Below, piece after piece: positions 17,646-27,358 of a stretch of DNA of 64,000 nucleotides. Numbering within the stretch: the stretch's first letter is position 1; every line of letters begins with the position of its first letter. The notes under the pieces were generated by a model that was not told the DNA's origin, made no database searches, and worked only from the letters and a program-made list of their open reading frames with translations. A program made the position numbers and the translations under genes. The DNA comes from Bifidobacterium aesculapii. GTDB lineage: Bacteria; Actinomycetota; Actinomycetes; Actinomycetales; Bifidobacteriaceae. Where the stretch lies: NCBI RefSeq assembly GCF_001417815.1, contig NZ_BCFK01000047.1, positions 1 to 64,000 on the forward strand, written 5' to 3'.

Positions 17646-17674
17646 TTGTGACCGGTTACACATTGGTGTATGCT
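17646..17674 (+). promoter_or_regulatory. Giant gene promoter overlapped by LacI-type operator 3
   Basis: TTGTGA (17646-17651), a 17-bp spacer, TATGCT (17669-17674). The palindrome TGTGACCGGTTACACA (17647-17662) covers the -35 and spacer, so a LacI-type repressor bound there would block RNA polymerase. The transcript would start near 17681 with a leader of about 180 nt. Confidence 0.5.
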
Positions 17675-17863
17675 TGTTGCAACCCGATGGTTGCGTTGCC
17701 AGAGACGTATGACGCCTTCGGCAACGCGGCGCACGGGGGAGCCGCATCGCATCAGGCCGCGCAACGGGGTATCAGGGCGGCCGGTGGACGTTGTAGCTGG
17801 CATGGGAAGGACGTGCCGGCCGTCGGCGTTGCGGCATCAAGGAAGGAACCAAGGAGGGTTCGC

Positions 17864-20800
17864 ATGATCAGATCCATATTCGCAGGGGGCATCGCGGCGG
17901 CGACACTGCTGTCCGCGGGTGTGCTCGCCCTGCCGCCGAGCGCCCAGGCCGCCGAGCCGGCCGGTCAGGCTCCGGCGGTGGTTGCGACCGGCACGGCATA
18001 TCACGTCGACTGCCAGGCGGCGGCCGGCGGCGACGGCACCGAAGCCAAGCCGTTCAACTCCTTCACCGCCGCCAACGCGCAGGCGGCGAAGCTCCAGCCC
18101 GGCGACCAGCTGCTCTTCAAGCGCGGCACCACCTGCACGGGTGAGAACCAGACCATCGACGGCGTCAAGAACGTCAAAGCCGCCCTGCGCCTCGTGGACG
18201 TCAAAGGCACCGAAGCGGCGCCCATCGTCGTGGGCGACTACGGCGACGCCCAAGCCGCCGCTCCCCTCCTCGCCGGAGACGGCGTAGCCGACGTGGTGCT
18301 GCTGCGCGACAGCGAGTACATCACCGTCCAGAACCTCGACATCACCAACACGGACGAGGACACCGCCGACTACTACAAGTACATGCGTCGCGGCATCACC
18401 GCGGAGAACGACAACGCCGGCGAGCTGCGCGGCATCGTCATCCGCAACAACAGCGTGCATGACATCTACGGCGAGAAGCAGAAGGATCTGGGCGGCTCGT
18501 CGGCCATCCAGCTGGAGAACTACGGCCGCTCCATCCCCGTCGACGGCGCCACCAAGAAGAAGGGCTCCATCAAGACCGACAATTCGCGCAAGACCCGCTC
18601 GTGGTTCAACGACGTGCAGATCGTGAACAACACCATCACCAACGTGAACCGTTCCGGCATCAACATGTCGTCCGACTTCCGCTGCCGCGAGGACGAGGCA
18701 TGGGAGTGCGGCGTGACCGGTTCCCTGCGCGACCAGTACCCGTGGACGCCGAACCTGAACCTGTACATCGCCGGCAACACGCTCAAGAAGATCGGCGGCG
18801 ACGGCATCGTCGTGCAGATGGCCGACGGCGCGGTCGTCGAGAAGAACTATCTGGAGGATGCGGCAAGCGTCTCCGGACAGGGTTCCAACGCGGGCATCTG
18901 GAACTGGAACGCCGACAACACGCTGTTCCAGTTCAACGAGGTCACCAACACGCAGAAGACCTCCGGCAACAACGACGGCACCGCATGGGACTTCGACTAC
19001 GGCACCCGCAACACCGTCTTCCAGTACAACTACAGCCATGACAACGCCGGCGGCGCCGCGCTCGTGTGCGCCTGCACCGACTGGTACAAGCAGTGGAGCG
19101 ACAACGACGGCAAGAACGCGCTGCGCATCGGCACCGCGACCGGCGGCGTCTTCCGCTACAACCTGTCCGTCAACGACGGCGTCCAGGCCAGCAACGCGGC
19201 GGACGCCACCTCCAGCAACCAGTACCGCACCATCGTGCTCGACGGCATCACCGACCTGAACGCGTACAACAACACGGTCGTGCTGCCGAAGGGAGACAAC
19301 GTCACCTTCTCCAGCAACGCGCAGAACGGCGGCGTCACCTACAACAACAACGTCATCATCGCGCAGGACGGCACCAACCTGGCCGACCAGAACAAGAAGA
19401 TCAACGATGACGGCTTCCAGATCAACTACGGCAACAACCTGTACGTGGGCGGCGACAAGGCCAAGTGGGCCAAGACGGACGCTGGCGGCAACCAGCACGT
19501 CGCTCTGGCCGACTACCTGACCGCCACCGGCGTCGATCTCGGCGCCGTGGCGAAGGGCGATCTGAGCACGCTGTACGGCGACAAGGCCACCGGCTACGCC
19601 GCCGCCAAGGGCCGTGCGATGGCGACCGACGGACTGCCGTTCACCATCGAGAACAAGTACCTCGACACCGCCCTCGCCGGCAGCTCCGTGGACTTCCCGC
19701 ACGGCTTCAGCCACGCCACGCAGACCCACGGCAAGCAGGTCAAGGTCTCCGGCTGGTCCGCCCCGGCGGTCGGCGCCTTCCAGGGCGCGGACACCACCGA
19801 AACCGGCAAGGTCGGCGAGCTCGCCGCAGGCGAATCGAAGACCATCGACGTGCCCGGCGGCGCCACGCTGCAAGTCTCCGCCACCACGGCAGGCGACGCG
19901 CAGCTCGCCGCCGCAGTCGCCAACGATCGCGGCTACACGCAGACCACGTCCGGCGAGGCCGGCAGCAAGACCCTGTTCGTGCGCACCTCGTCCGACTCGT
20001 CCAAGCTGACGCTGACCAACACCGGCAAGACCGGCAAGATCACCGGCATCAGCGTCAGGACCGTGCAGGACCAGCTGTGGGACGGCTCGTTCGAAAGCAT
20101 CAACCACGGCAAGGCAAGCCAGCCGTGGAATGGCATCTCCCCGTGGGCGCCGGCCAACCGCGACCACTCGAAGAACCGTGACAACTACCAGACGTCGCGC
20201 ACCAACCGCTACCGCTCCGACCTCAACCAGAAGAACGCGGTCGTCACCGGCGAACGTGCCGCCAGGCTCGGCAAGACCGACGGCGTGAGCTTCACGCAGA
20301 TCGACCAGCGCAACATCCCGGCCACGCCAGGCAAGACCTACCAGCTCGGATTCTGGGCGACCACCGGCGACAGCACCGACGACAAGTCGACCGTCACCGC
20401 GACCGTCAAGTACCGCAAGGAAGGCTCCGGTGCGGGCGGCAGCTTCAGCCAGTACGCCACCGAGCTGCTCGATGTCTCCGTTGACGGCAAGACCGCCAAG
20501 GCCGGCGAGAAGCTGTACGTGACCGGCACGTTCACCGTGCCCGAGGACGCCGCCGCCGACAGCGCGCTGTGGCTCAACATCGCCCAGAACGACCTCAAGG
20601 ACGGCTCCTTCGCGTACATCGACAACGTGACCCTCACCGAAGTGCCGACCCCCGCGACCGGCATCAAGTCGATCGCCGTCACCCAGAAGCCGACCAAGAC
20701 CACGTACTCGATCGGCGACGAACTCGACGCCAAGGGACTTGAAGTCACCGCCACGCTCAACGACGGCAAGACCCGCACCCTCAAGGCCAGCGAATACACG

Positions 20801-23800
20801 CTGCTCGGCTTCGACTCCTCCAAGGCCGGAACCGTCACCGTGACCGTCAAGCTCAACGCGGACGGCAACCTCACCGCCACGTTCGACGTGAAGATCCGCA
20901 AGGCCGCCACCGACGAACCGTACACCGGCGTGCCGATCGGCGAGACCTGGTACGACACCGACGGCGAACCCATCCAGGCGCACGGCGGCGGCTTCCTGCA
21001 GGAGCAGGACGCCGACGGCAAGCCCGTCTACTACTGGGTCGGCGAGGACAAGTCGCACAACAGCTCCAACTTCAAGGCAGTCAGCCTGTACACGTCCACG
21101 GATCTGCTGAACTGGACGAACCTCGGCTCCATCCTGACCGCGGACTCCGCGAAGGTCAAGGGCGCTGAGAACGGCCTGACCGACGTCAAGCTGGAACGTC
21201 CGAAGCTGCTGAAGAACTCGGCAGGAAAGTACGTGCTCTGGGCCCACTGGGAGGACGCCACCGGCTACGCTTCCAGCCAGATCGCCGTCGCCACCGCCGA
21301 CAAGATCACCGGACCGTACACGTTCCAGGGCCACTGGCGTCCGGGCGCGGGCGCCGACGCGAAGTACCGCAACTGGCGTTCCGTGGGCACCAAGGCCGGC
21401 ACGATCACCGTTTCCGACGCTGACTACGCCGCCGTGCGCGCCGCCAACCCCGACGTGGCCGTCAAAGACTTGGGCGACAAGCTCAAGGCGAAGGCCATCA
21501 CGGACGATGGCTTCGGCACCGACAGCCCCGAGTACGGTGAAGGCAAGTACGGCTACGGCTCACGCGACATGACCCTGTACCAGGAAGGAGACAGGGCATA
21601 TCTGGTCGACGCTGAAAACTCGACCGACATGCGCATCCACCGCCTCGCCGACGACCTGACCGACGTCGCGTTCACCGACGCCACCAAGACCAAGGAGACG
21701 ATGACCTACCGTGCCTTCGCCGGCGCACGGCTCGAAGCCCCCGCACTGGTCAAGGATCAGGGCACGTACTACCTCATCATGTCCACCCAGTCCGGCTGGT
21801 ACCCGAACCAGGCGCGGTACTACACCACGTCCAACATCGAGGATCCGAACGGCTGGAGCGAACAGCATCTCATCGGCAACAACACCACGTACTACAGCCA
21901 GCCGACCAGCATCATGACGGTCACCGCCAACGGCAAGAACAGCTACATCTACCTTGGCGACCGCTGGGTGCCGAGCGAGCTGGGCAAGTCCACGTACGTG
22001 TGGCTGCCGCTGACCATCGACGCCGCGAAGAAGACCGCGACCATGCAGTACATGCCCGGCTGGAACTTCGACGCGAAGACCGGCAGCATCGTGCCGCCGT
22101 CGCTCGATCTTGTCTCGCAAGGCAAGGACGTCTACGCCAACGACCCGGTGCCGGCAGGCGGTCAGGACGCGGCCGACGCCGCGGCCACCACCGCCAACGA
22201 CGGCAACGTGACGCTCGCCAGCTTCTGGGATAAGAACAACAAGTTCTACTCCCAGAACAAGGTGCCGTACACGTGGACCGTCGACCTTGGCGAGAAGCGT
22301 GACCTGAACCGCGTCGACCTGAGCTTCGCGACGGTCAACGGCTCCGAATCGCGCTACGGATACATCATCAAGGGCACGAACGACGCGATCTCCTCGAAGG
22401 CCGACGCCGACAAGGCCGGCTGGAAGGTGCTCGCAGACAAGTCGAACGACAAGAACAACCTCGTCGGTTTCGGCTCCGTCAGCGTCTCCGGCCATTACCG
22501 TTACGTGCAGATCGAGGTGACCAGCGTCACCAACGACCACAACAACAACTCCACCGCCAGCTGGGCGAACGGCATCGTCGAAGTGCAGGTCTACGCCAAC
22601 AAGAAGACCGACGCCGACAAGCCGAACCCGCCGGCCACGGACGTGCCCGCCACGGACAAGGTCCCGACCTACACCAAGTTCGAGCCGATCGCCGATCCGG
22701 GAACCGGTGACAAGAATTACTTCCAGCCGCTGTGGTATGCGAAGGATTCCGACACCGCCACCACGGGCAAGCACATCCAGGCGCACGGCGGTCAGGTGGT
22801 GCCCGTCCAGGAGAACGGCAAGACCGTGTACTACTGGTACGGCGAGGACCGTTCGTCCGGCTACCTCAACTCGCACGGCGTGCACGTCTACCGTTCCGAG
22901 GACGGCATGAACTGGGTGGACAAGGGCATCGCCCTGCGTTCCATCTACTACGACGGCGAGCTGACCGACGACGAGTACTTCGTCAACCTGTACGGCCTGA
23001 AGAAGTCCGACGGCACGATTGACACCGCCAAGGCCAAGAAGATCGCCTACTACCTCAACACCAACACCGATGAGGACGGTGACGGCAAGAAGGACGTGGC
23101 GAACGCAATCTTCGAACGCCCGAAGGTGCTGTACAACGCGAAGACCAAGAAGTACGTGATGTGGTGGCACGCGGACGGTTCGCCGACCGTGTCCAGCACG
23201 TCCAACTACGCGCGCTCGCTTGCTGCGGTGGCCGTGTCCGACTCCCCGACCGGTCCGTTCAAGATGGTCGGCGCATACCGTCTGCCCAACCGTGAGGACT
23301 ACAAGACCGGCCACAGCGCGGCCGTGCCCGGTGGCTCCCGCGACATGACGGTGTTCCAGGACGACGACGGCACTGCGTACGTGATCTACTCCTCCGAGGA
23401 GAACCGCACGCTGTACGTCGCGAAGCTGAACGACGAGTACACCAACGTGGTGAAGACCACGAAGGATACGTCGAAGATCAAGGACATCGACCTGCAGTAC
23501 TCCGAGTCCGGCGAGTACCCGTACACGCTGGCCGACGGCGACGAAGGCGCTCCGGTGTCCGGCAAGGACTTCGTGATCGTCAAGGACCGCGGCATGCTCG
23601 AGGCCCCGGCGCTGTTCAAGACGAACGGCAAGTACTACATCGTGACTTCCGGTGCGACCGGCTGGGCGCCGAACAAGCAGACCTACTACACCGCCGATTC
23701 GATCCTCGGCAAGTGGATCCGCGGCATCCAGGCCGACGACCGGTACGAGAACACGAACTTCCAGAACCTGCCGGAAGGCGCGGACGGCCTGCTGTCCGTG

Positions 23801-26635
23801 GGCGACACGCGCGGCTCCACGTTCGGCTCGCAGACCGCGTCCGTGTTCGAGTACCAGCCCGGCAAGTTCATCTACATCGGCGACCGGTGGAACGCGGGCA
23901 AGGCCAGCTCCACGTATGTGTGGCTGCCGATCGTGGTGAACAAGACCACGGGCGCGCTGACCATGCAGAACCCGGCCACCCAGGATCCGGACACGTATGG
24001 TGACGGCTGGGATGCGAGCTACTGGGAGCAGACGGCCGACAACCCGCTCAACCTGGCCTCGCTCAAGGTCGACGGCAAGGACGTGCCCAACTTCGCGGGC
24101 GGCACCACCTCCTACACGGTGGACACCGGCGCGTGGGGCAAGGTCCCGACCGTCGAGGCGGCGGCCTCCGACGCCACGAACACGACCGTCACGGTGGATG
24201 TGAACATCGCCCGTGCGATCGTCACGGTCGCGTCCAAGGCCGATCCGGCCAAGACGCGCGTGTACACCGTGCGCTTCACCGCGTCCGGTGAGTCGCCCGC
24301 CGTGGCCGACCCGTGGAAGACCACGAGCTGGGGCAACGCCGGCGCGTTCGCGCAAGGCGAGGGCGAGGGCCTGTTCCGCATCGTCGACAAGTCGAACACC
24401 GGCGCGTGGACGAACAAGGACAACCTGTCCGCGATCTGGCAGCCCGCCAAGCTTGAGGTCGGTGGCTCCATCCAGACGACCATCGTCTCGTCGCAGCCCG
24501 GCAACAACGAGGATCCGCGCGCGGGCATCATCGTGCGCAACGATCTGAGCTCCGCCGGACAGGGCAAGGCACACGGTTACGCGCTGCTCGTCGCCGGCAA
24601 GTCCGGGTCGTTCTTCCAGACCGACACCGACAACAACGGCTACATCGACGCGGAATCCGCGAAGGCCGCTGAAGCGGTCACGTCCACGGACACCCCGCTG
24701 ACGATCAAGCTCGTGCGCAACAGCAAGACCGAACTCGAAGGCTTCTACAAGGTGCCCGGCTCCGGCGCGGACGCCGAATGGAAGTCCCTCGGCAAGGCCA
24801 CGCTTGGCGACGACGCTGCCGACAAGCTCGACGTGGGCGTCTTCGCCACAGCGAACAACGGCAAGGGCGACTACACCGCCATCTTCGACGGCACGGCCAT
24901 CGCCACCAAGCCTGCGCCGACCGTCGAGTCGATCAAGGTCGCGACTGCTCCGAGCAAGGTCGAATACACGGTCGGTGAGTCGTTCTCGGCTGACGGCCTG
25001 AAGGTCGTCAAGGTGCTGTCCGATGGCACCGAGGCCGACGTCGACGCCGCTGATTACACGCTGACGGCTGTGTCGGCTTCCGGTGCTGCGGTTGACCTGT
25101 CCAAGCCGTTTGCTGATGCTGCGGTGGGTAAGGTGACGGTGACGGTGGCGCTCAAGTCCGACGCCTCGAAGACCGCCGCGTTCGACCTGACCGTCAAGGC
25201 CAAGCCGGTCACCGTGACCGGTGTGAAGGTCACGGCCGGGCCGACGACGACCGAGTACACGGTCGGCCAGACGTTCGCCGCTGACGGACTGACCGTCGTC
25301 AAGACCATGTCCGACGGCACGACCGTGCCGCTGACCGCCGCTGACTACACGCTGACGGCTGTGTCGGCTTCCGGTGCTGCGGTTGACCTTGCCAAGCCGT
25401 TTGCTGATGCTGCGGTGGGTAAGGTGACGGTGACGGTGGCGCTCAAGTCCGATGCCTCGAAGACCGCCGCGTTCGACCTGACCGTCAAGGCCAAGCCTGC
25501 GCCGACCGTCGAGTCGATCAAGGTCGCGGCCAAGCCGACGACGACCGAGTATACGGTCGGTGACACGTTCTCGGCTGACGGCCTGAAGGTCGTCAAGGTG
25601 CTATCTGATGGCACCGAGGCCGCGGTTGACGCCGCTGACTACACGCTGGCTGCTGTTGACGCCGACGGTACGGTGGTTGATCTTGCCAAGCCGTTCGCAC
25701 TCGTCGGCAAGGTGAGCGTGAAGGTCGCGTTCGACGGCAAGACCGCCAAGTTCGACGTGACCGTGAAGGAAGCCGACAAGGCTGACCTGAACGCCGAGAT
25801 CGCCGAGGCCGAGAAGCTGACCGCCGACAAGTACACGGCCGAGTCGTGGGCCGCCTTCCAGGCTGCGCTGACGGCCGCGAAGAAGGTCGCCGCCGACAAG
25901 ACCGCGACGCCTAAGGCTGTGGCTGACGCGCTCGCCGCGCTCAAGGCCGCTCAGGATGCGCTGGTGGTCGTCAAGCCTGCGCCGACCGTCGAGTCGGTGA
26001 AGGTCGCGGCTGCTCCGCAGACCGTTGCGTACACGTACGGTGACGTGTTCTCAGCCGATGGTCTGAAGGTCGTCGCGGTGCTGTCCGGCGGTACCGAGAC
26101 CACGCTCAAAGCCGGCGAGTACACGCTGACGGCTGTTGACGCCGCCGGTGCTTCGGTTGACCTGTCCAAGCCGTTCGCGGTCGTCGGCAAGGTGACCGTG
26201 ACCGTCGCGCTCAAGGCCGATACGACCAAGACCGCCACGTTCGAGGTGGCCGTCAAGCCGGTCGCCAGCGACGCCGACAGGGCTGACTTGGCCGCTGCGG
26301 TTGCGGCCGCCAAGAAGCTCAACGCCGGCGATTACCAGTCCGGGTGGGATGCGTTTGAAGCCGCGCTCAAGTCGGCCGAAGACGTGCTCGCCGACCCGGC
26401 TTCCACGAAGGCCGACCTGGACGCCTCGCTGGCCGCGCTCGAGGGCGCTCAGGGCGGTCTGGTCAAGAAGGGCGAGGGCGAGAAGCTCGAGACCAAGCCG
26501 TCCGATACCAAGAAGCCGGGTGCGGGTCTGTCGAAGACTGGTGCCGCGGTGAGTGTGGTGGCTGGTGTGGCTGTGTTGCTGCTGGCTGCCGGTGCCGGGG
26601 TGCTGTTGGCTCGTCGTCGTAACCGGCTGGGCTGA
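17864..26635 (+). CDS. Giant cell-wall-anchored glycosidase: beta-helix plus two GH43_24 modules
   Basis: 2923 residues; AAGGAGG precedes the ATG and a signal peptide (1-30) follows. Order: right-handed beta-helix (about 46-645), CBM4/9-like (742-929), Ig-like (934-1016), GH43 module 1 (1019-1411), F5/8C discoidin (1434-1581), GH43 module 2 (1603-2058), beta-sandwich (2060-2143), concanavalin-like (2156-2349), four Ig-like repeats interleaved with two FIVAR repeats (2350-2870), LSKTG at 2889, a membrane helix and RRRNRLG. Both GH43 modules keep ERPK (E1111, E1751), EAPAL (E1291, E1913) and the Gln (Q1346, Q1990) that acts as base in subfamily 24 exo-beta-1,3-galactanases, so type II arabinogalactan is the likely target. 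The beta-helix activity is unknown. LacI-type operators upstream suggest sugar induction. Confidence 0.88.
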   Translation: MIRSIFAGGIAAATLLSAGVLALPPSAQAAEPAGQAPAVVATGTAYHVDCQAAAGGDGTEAKPFNSFTAANAQAAKLQPGDQLLFKRGTTCTGENQTIDGVKNVKAALRLVDVKGTEAAPIVVGDYGDAQAAAPLLAGDGVADVVLLRDSEYITVQNLDITNTDEDTADYYKYMRRGITAENDNAGELRGIVIRNNSVHDIYGEKQKDLGGSSAIQLENYGRSIPVDGATKKKGSIKTDNSRKTRSWFNDVQIVNNTITNVNRSGINMSSDFRCREDEAWECGVTGSLRDQYPWTPNLNLYIAGNTLKKIGGDGIVVQMADGAVVEKNYLEDAASVSGQGSNAGIWNWNADNTLFQFNEVTNTQKTSGNNDGTAWDFDYGTRNTVFQYNYSHDNAGGAALVCACTDWYKQWSDNDGKNALRIGTATGGVFRYNLSVNDGVQASNAADATSSNQYRTIVLDGITDLNAYNNTVVLPKGDNVTFSSNAQNGGVTYNNNVIIAQDGTNLADQNKKINDDGFQINYGNNLYVGGDKAKWAKTDAGGNQHVALADYLTATGVDLGAVAKGDLSTLYGDKATGYAAAKGRAMATDGLPFTIENKYLDTALAGSSVDFPHGFSHATQTHGKQVKVSGWSAPAVGAFQGADTTETGKVGELAAGESKTIDVPGGATLQVSATTAGDAQLAAAVANDRGYTQTTSGEAGSKTLFVRTSSDSSKLTLTNTGKTGKITGISVRTVQDQLWDGSFESINHGKASQPWNGISPWAPANRDHSKNRDNYQTSRTNRYRSDLNQKNAVVTGERAARLGKTDGVSFTQIDQRNIPATPGKTYQLGFWATTGDSTDDKSTVTATVKYRKEGSGAGGSFSQYATELLDVSVDGKTAKAGEKLYVTGTFTVPEDAAADSALWLNIAQNDLKDGSFAYIDNVTLTEVPTPATGIKSIAVTQKPTKTTYSIGDELDAKGLEVTATLNDGKTRTLKASEYTLLGFDSSKAGTVTVTVKLNADGNLTATFDVKIRKAATDEPYTGVPIGETWYDTDGEPIQAHGGGFLQEQDADGKPVYYWVGEDKSHNSSNFKAVSLYTSTDLLNWTNLGSILTADSAKVKGAENGLTDVKLERPKLLKNSAGKYVLWAHWEDATGYASSQIAVATADKITGPYTFQGHWRPGAGADAKYRNWRSVGTKAGTITVSDADYAAVRAANPDVAVKDLGDKLKAKAITDDGFGTDSPEYGEGKYGYGSRDMTLYQEGDRAYLVDAENSTDMRIHRLADDLTDVAFTDATKTKETMTYRAFAGARLEAPALVKDQGTYYLIMSTQSGWYPNQARYYTTSNIEDPNGWSEQHLIGNNTTYYSQPTSIMTVTANGKNSYIYLGDRWVPSELGKSTYVWLPLTIDAAKKTATMQYMPGWNFDAKTGSIVPPSLDLVSQGKDVYANDPVPAGGQDAADAAATTANDGNVTLASFWDKNNKFYSQNKVPYTWTVDLGEKRDLNRVDLSFATVNGSESRYGYIIKGTNDAISSKADADKAGWKVLADKSNDKNNLVGFGSVSVSGHYRYVQIEVTSVTNDHNNNSTASWANGIVEVQVYANKKTDADKPNPPATDVPATDKVPTYTKFEPIADPGTGDKNYFQPLWYAKDSDTATTGKHIQAHGGQVVPVQENGKTVYYWYGEDRSSGYLNSHGVHVYRSEDGMNWVDKGIALRSIYYDGELTDDEYFVNLYGLKKSDGTIDTAKAKKIAYYLNTNTDEDGDGKKDVANAIFERPKVLYNAKTKKYVMWWHADGSPTVSSTSNYARSLAAVAVSDSPTGPFKMVGAYRLPNREDYKTGHSAAVPGGSRDMTVFQDDDGTAYVIYSSEENRTLYVAKLNDEYTNVVKTTKDTSKIKDIDLQYSESGEYPYTLADGDEGAPVSGKDFVIVKDRGMLEAPALFKTNGKYYIVTSGATGWAPNKQTYYTADSILGKWIRGIQADDRYENTNFQNLPEGADGLLSVGDTRGSTFGSQTASVFEYQPGKFIYIGDRWNAGKASSTYVWLPIVVNKTTGALTMQNPATQDPDTYGDGWDASYWEQTADNPLNLASLKVDGKDVPNFAGGTTSYTVDTGAWGKVPTVEAAASDATNTTVTVDVNIARAIVTVASKADPAKTRVYTVRFTASGESPAVADPWKTTSWGNAGAFAQGEGEGLFRIVDKSNTGAWTNKDNLSAIWQPAKLEVGGSIQTTIVSSQPGNNEDPRAGIIVRNDLSSAGQGKAHGYALLVAGKSGSFFQTDTDNNGYIDAESAKAAEAVTSTDTPLTIKLVRNSKTELEGFYKVPGSGADAEWKSLGKATLGDDAADKLDVGVFATANNGKGDYTAIFDGTAIATKPAPTVESIKVATAPSKVEYTVGESFSADGLKVVKVLSDGTEADVDAADYTLTAVSASGAAVDLSKPFADAAVGKVTVTVALKSDASKTAAFDLTVKAKPVTVTGVKVTAGPTTTEYTVGQTFAADGLTVVKTMSDGTTVPLTAADYTLTAVSASGAAVDLAKPFADAAVGKVTVTVALKSDASKTAAFDLTVKAKPAPTVESIKVAAKPTTTEYTVGDTFSADGLKVVKVLSDGTEAAVDAADYTLAAVDADGTVVDLAKPFALVGKVSVKVAFDGKTAKFDVTVKEADKADLNAEIAEAEKLTADKYTAESWAAFQAALTAAKKVAADKTATPKAVADALAALKAAQDALVVVKPAPTVESVKVAAAPQTVAYTYGDVFSADGLKVVAVLSGGTETTLKAGEYTLTAVDAAGASVDLSKPFAVVGKVTVTVALKADTTKTATFEVAVKPVASDADRADLAAAVAAAKKLNAGDYQSGWDAFEAALKSAEDVLADPASTKADLDASLAALEGAQGGLVKKGEGEKLETKPSDTKKPGAGLSKTGAAVSVVAGVAVLLLAAGAGVLLARRRNRLG
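25051..25500 (+). repeat. Near-identical direct repeats inside giant gene
   Basis: A block of about 150 bp (from ACGCTGACGGCTGTGTCGGC to GTCAAGGCCAAGCC) occurs at about 25057-25206 and again at about 25351-25500, 294 bp apart, with only a few differences. It encodes the second half of Ig-like repeats 1 and 2. Recombination between copies would remove or add exactly one 98-residue repeat in frame. Confidence 0.8.
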
Positions 26636-26760
26636 TCGGGCTGGCTGGGTTGGCCTGATCGGGCTGGGCCATTTGGGCTGGATCGGTTGGGCTGGCCGGG
26701 CTGGCTGATTCGGCTGGACTGGCCTGTGGTCTGGCCGGCCCGGTCGCCTGGTTGCCGTTG
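26636..26760. repeat. GGCTGG-rich low-complexity run
   Basis: Directly after the giant gene: many irregular copies of GGGCTGGCTG/TCGGTTGGGCTGG. No coding sense is evident. Confidence 0.6.
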
Positions 26761-26767
26761 GCTGTTG

Positions 26768-26801
26768 TCGGGGCGAGGTTCCTTCGGGGGCCTCGCCCCG
26801 A
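26768..26801. terminator. Terminator after giant gene
   Basis: 11-bp stem TCGGGGCGAGG/CCTCGCCCCGA with a 12-nt loop, between the giant gene and the convergent MFS/LuxR remnant. Confidence 0.8.
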
Positions 26802-26806
26802 TTCCG

Positions 26807-27178
26807 TTATTCCGGGGCTTGTCCCGTTTTCTCGGTCACACGTCTGATGTAGGTCTTGACGGTTGGTTCGCCGATATTGATCGATTCGCCGAGGATGACG
26901 CTGACCGTCACGGTGAAGCTCCACAGGAACTGGGAGAGGCACACCGCGATCAGGACGACCGGCCGATGCCCGACGAATGCCGACGATAGCGGGACCAGGA
27001 CGGCCGCCAGGGACGGTCCGAGCAGCGAGTGGATGTACAGCGGTCCGGACGGGATCCTCGATATGATTCTCCCGGTCACGGCCGCGCTGATGATGCCCGC
27101 AATGCCGCGGCACGTCGCCGCGAGTCCCACCTCGGTGGCGTTCATGTCGAGGTTCCTGGCGACGAGCGACTCCATCAT
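26807..27178 (-). pseudogene. MFS transporter fragment fused to LuxR-type HTH tail
   Basis: The minus-strand frame reads an MFS-like stretch (NATEVGLAATCRGIAGIISA, GPLYIHSLLGPSLAAVLVPL, VVLIAVCLSQFLWSFTVTVSV) and then, in frame, INIGEPTVKTYIRRVTEKTG and a stop. The second part matches the end of the DNA-recognition helix region of the response regulator at 34505-35170 (LGIGEPTVKTYIKRVVEKIG). Two unrelated genes appear joined by deletion. Neither part is complete. Confidence 0.65.
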
Positions 27179-27358
27179 TCGCCAAGTGTTGTCTCCTCCT
27201 GCGCAGGAAGGCTCATCGGGAGATCCAATATGACCGTGTGCGGGGAGAGGGTCGACAGTGCAGGGGGACTGGTTGCTATGTGCCGGAGTGGTGGTGTCAT
27301 GCGGGTTCTGGTTTCTTGCGTTGTGGGTTCGCTCGGGTATGCTCGTGGCTTGTCGTAG

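Larger units (their letters stand above)
17198..17863. other. Control region of giant glycosidase gene
   Basis: No gene is recognised here. It holds three LacI-type palindromes, the giant gene promoter and a G/T-rich, low-complexity run (about 17380-17540) of GTGCG/GCGTG repeats. The giant gene frame is open upstream from 17555 but lacks a signal peptide there. Confidence 0.5.

Noticed and set aside
17837-21334. 1165-codon minus-strand frame opposite the giant gene
   Set aside because: Antisense shadow with valine/glycine/arginine bias; no ribosome site or domain.
21560-24574. 1004-codon minus-strand frame opposite the GH43 modules
   Set aside because: Same third-position GC effect as above; no recognisable protein.
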